Source of the DNA: Cristatella mucedo
Lineage: Eukaryota > Bryozoa > Phylactolaemata > Cristatellidae
DNA length: 64,000 nt
Reading direction: 5' to 3'
Assembly (NCBI GenBank): GCA_009760855.2
Contig: WPIO01000028.1
Coordinates: forward strand, 1,860,001 to 1,924,000
In this document: one piece after another, positions 62,060 through 64,000 of the stretch
How positions within the stretch are numbered: the stretch's first letter is position 1
Layout: each line of letters starts with the position of its first letter
The notes under the pieces: generated by a model
The model's input: only the letters and a program-made list of their open reading frames with translations
What the model was told of the DNA's origin: nothing
Database searches by the model: none
Translations under genes and position numbers: made by a program

Positions 62060-62155
62060 AGATGTAAGCGCACATTCAGCCATGCAACCGCGCATTGGAA
62101 TGCCATCATCTTAATCTTCTCCATATTAAGTTTGGGCTTTAGCATATTCATATAG
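61040..62155. repeat. tandem duplication, unit 1
   Basis: It parallels 62190-63155 from CTGCACGCCATAAA through GAAAGTACGTATCCGTACGT and TTCCAATTGCGTCAAGCAGT to CTCCAACTGCAACTC. Differences and indels are frequent, so the duplication is old. A (TC)n tract at 61994-62055 lies in this unit at the place where unit 2 has only CTCTCTC. Confidence 0.8.
61994..62055. repeat. (TC)n microsatellite
   Basis: About 30 TC units at the right side of duplication unit 1. The corresponding place in unit 2 (about 63145) has only three TC units, so the tract arose after the duplication. Confidence 0.97.
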
Positions 62156-62189
62156 TAAAAATGTTAAAGAATATGTGCCTTGTAGTTAC

Positions 62190-63155
62190 GCATTACTGCA
62201 CGCCATAAAGTTGCTTGCTATAAACAAGCGTACCTACCGAAGCGATTTTAGCGTCGAGCAAATGCAATCTAACTTTACCTTTTGGCTCACGGTTGATGTT
62301 CAAGTACTGAAAACCAATCGAGACTAATATTCCAACGCCAGCTAACATGATTTTTCATGCTCTGTACGAGTGACTTTTATCATGCGTGCTTCTTTTGAAA
62401 CTAACTCTAATCAAGCATGGAGTAATTCAGCTGCAAAAGCAGCCACTCACAGAAATGAAACGATGCATCGCACAAAATAATTTTGAAGCGACTAAGCCAC
62501 GTCATAGAGTGTAAGGTCTATAACGTTAGGTAGAAATCTAAGCTGCGTCGTGCGGCTCGCTTATACCTAGCGATTGTCAGTAAGCTGAAAGTACGTATTC
62601 GTACGTTAGACCACATGTTCACCATCAGTTGCGATGGAATGCAAATCCCGAGCATTTTAACTGTCCAGCTCGTCGTTCAAATATAAAAACTTGAGCTGGT
62701 AACGATAAGGTGAAATAATTTTTGAAATCGAAACCGAGTTGAGGCGGATTGCATTTAATTTCAGGGCTTAAGATGGCATCCCGTGTAAAGATAATATTAT
62801 AAACATCCGTTGGACTTGGAGAAGGTGGATATGGCGCGACTGCAGTAAAGTTCATTTTCAAGAATTTAACCTTTGGTTTTCGATCACATTATATTCGAGA
62901 AAAATATGGTCTTTTGTCCTTGAGCAGCCGCATTGGTGGCCACCTCAGTCTACATACCATGGAGAAGCCGTTGCGGCCCGCTTTTCCAATTGCGTCAAGC
63001 AGTTACGAAATTTCAAAAGCCCCACAATTAAACGGCCACTGATTTCTTTTACCGATACGACTGAAGTTTAATTTATGATAAAGAGAAAACCGAGTGTCAG
63101 TATGGAACAGAAAGTCCGTGACCTAACAATTTGCTCGACCTGCAACTCTCTCACA
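62190..63155. repeat. tandem duplication, unit 2
   Basis: Second copy of the unit at 61040-62155, with GAAAGTACGTATTCGTACGT and TTCCAATTGCGTCAAGCAGT in the same order. Its minus strand at 62198-62260 keeps the block IASVGTLVYSKQLYGVQ, parallel to ICLVVTLAYSKRFYGVQ in unit 1. The splice-donor-like GT after the block is lost here. Confidence 0.8.
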
Positions 63156-63164
63156 AACCCGCTT

Positions 63165-63312
63165 AGCTGGTTTGGTCCAGCGGTTAAGGTGCTTGCCCCG
63201 ACTAAGGTCTGGCTGAGGTCGTGGGCTCGAGCCCTGAGGCATATGTGAAGCGCCTGAATAGAGATTAGGTTCTCTTAGGGCGCTATACAAATGAATTATA
63301 TCTAATTATATA
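63165..63312 (+). mobile_element. SINE-2, best copy: tRNA-like head and LINE-A-like tail
   Basis: Head TTAGCTGGTTTGGTCCAGCG and GTTAAGGTGCTTGCCCC (A-box region), B box GAGGTCGTGGGCTCGAGCCC, then a tail ATATGTGAAGCGCCTGAATA, GAGATTAGGTTCTCTTAGGG, CGCTATACAAATGAATTAT. The tail follows the LINE-A terminal hairpin (AAATGTAAAGCGCCTAGAAA, GAGATTGAGTTCTCTGAGGG, CGCTTTATC). Shared tails of this kind are how SINEs recruit a LINE's reverse transcriptase. Confidence 0.85.
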
Positions 63313-63485
63313 CACACACTCTCTCTCCCTTTCTTTCTCTCTCTCTCTCCCTCTATCTCTCTCTCTTTGTCTCTCTCTCTTTTTCATTATCTTTCTTTCT
63401 CTCTTTCTCTCTCGATCTTTGTCCCTCTCTCACGCTCATGCGTTCGGTATCCCACGCTCTCTCTCTCTCTTTCTCTCTATCGTAA
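63313..63485. repeat. degenerate (TC)n-rich tract
   Basis: CTCTCT runs alternate with TTTCT and CCCTC for about 170 bp, directly after the SINE-2 copy. Frames rich in Ser and Leu across it are not genes. Confidence 0.9.
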
Positions 63486-64000
63486 ATACTCCATGTCTCT
63501 CTGTATATCAAAGCATTTCCACGGTATATGGATGTACCACAATCACAAAAAGACCACTTTCAAGGTCAAAAGTTTTTTCAGTGGTTCGACTACCAATTCA
63601 TCCTAGTTCCACCAAAGAATAATTACACAGCTTTAGGTGTTCTGAGATAATGGGATCTCATAAAGTTAAGTTAAGGAAGCCGCGCATCAGCGTTTCGGTT
63701 AACATAAATTTATACCTGCTGGACTTTTAACCATGCTATTACAGGCTAAACGATTGATAAGAATAGTTTCAAATTATTTCCGCCGTGGCTATATAATACA
63801 TTTTGTAAAGCAAAGCTGAGTTTTTGAAGTTCTCAGAAATTTAACAGAGAAACTAATTGTAGACGAATTATTCGGGCCAAAACAGACTGCTGAGAAAATA
63901 CCACTAGCCATGGTGTTTTATTAATAAAATGCAATGACTGTAGAAGAGTGGCAAGCTGTAATATAGTTCTTACAAAAATTAATAAATATCTGAATACAGA
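63486..64000. other. no recognisable feature
   Basis: A+T-rich sequence without a repeat family or coding frame that I can support. Confidence 0.4.

Overview
The window looks like nuclear DNA of an invertebrate metazoan; I cannot name the species. Reasons: spliced exons with GT-AG borders, long dinucleotide and trinucleotide microsatellites, many 5'-truncated non-LTR retrotransposons of the CR1/L2 group, tRNA-derived SINEs, a Ty3/Gypsy remnant, and only one recognisable host gene, whose protein is clearly diverged from its vertebrate relatives. No bacterial operon, rRNA, CRISPR array or viral gene is visible. Most of the long open frames are retroelement pieces or microsatellite read-through.

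Two LINE families dominate. LINE-A ends in a GCGCC...GGCGC hairpin followed by (TTATTA)n. Its copies lie at 6.3, 14.6-15.7, 16.0-17.8, 22.9-24.4, 24.7-25.6, 27.1-28.5, 28.8-31.0, 35.5-36.9, 41.0-42.1, 45.5, 47.2, 48.7-49.5, 49.7-53.6, 56.3-58.0, 58.1-59.0 and 59.7-60.4 kb. LINE-B ends in (TACAT)n. Its copies lie at 0.3, 8.0, 15.8-17.9 (split), 18.2-18.7, 22.5, 28.5-34.0 (split) and 44.3-45.2 kb. The copies are nested: LINE-A sits in LINE-B at 16.0 and 28.8 kb, an 88-bp LINE-A tail sits in another LINE-A at 52.7 kb, and a SINE sits in LINE-A at 58.6 kb. One SINE family (SINE-2) ends with the LINE-A hairpin, so it probably borrows the LINE-A enzyme. A second (SINE-1) has at least seven copies. 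A Ty3/Gypsy integrase remnant lies at 42.2-43.4 kb.

Host genes. At 37.0-40.6 kb (+) are the last two coding exons and 3' UTR of a leucine-rich-repeat gene of LRRC58 type, joined by a phase-matched intron. At 10.9-11.2 kb (+) is a candidate two-exon gene for an 80-residue secreted peptide with a six-cysteine C-terminus. At 60.7-61.1 kb (-) is a coding-like segment with weak resemblance to M23/LECT2 domains. Diverged copies of its surroundings occur at 62.2-63.2 kb and 55.2-55.9 kb, so this is a local duplication later split by LINEs.

The most notable element is at 48156-48343: a 188-bp non-autonomous hAT transposon with inverted termini, an 8-bp target duplication, and an inner sequence that closely resembles the SPIN/URR1 group, which is known for transfer between animal lineages. 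A second unusual structure is at 56484-56861, where the conserved PQGS stretch of a LINE reverse transcriptase is amplified into a ten-unit, 38-bp tandem array.

Large stretches (about 1.3-4.0, 4.7-6.3, 8.4-10.8, 12.8-14.5, 18.7-22.4, 34.0-35.5, 53.6-55.2 and 63.3-64.0 kb) hold nothing I can identify apart from the short repeats listed.
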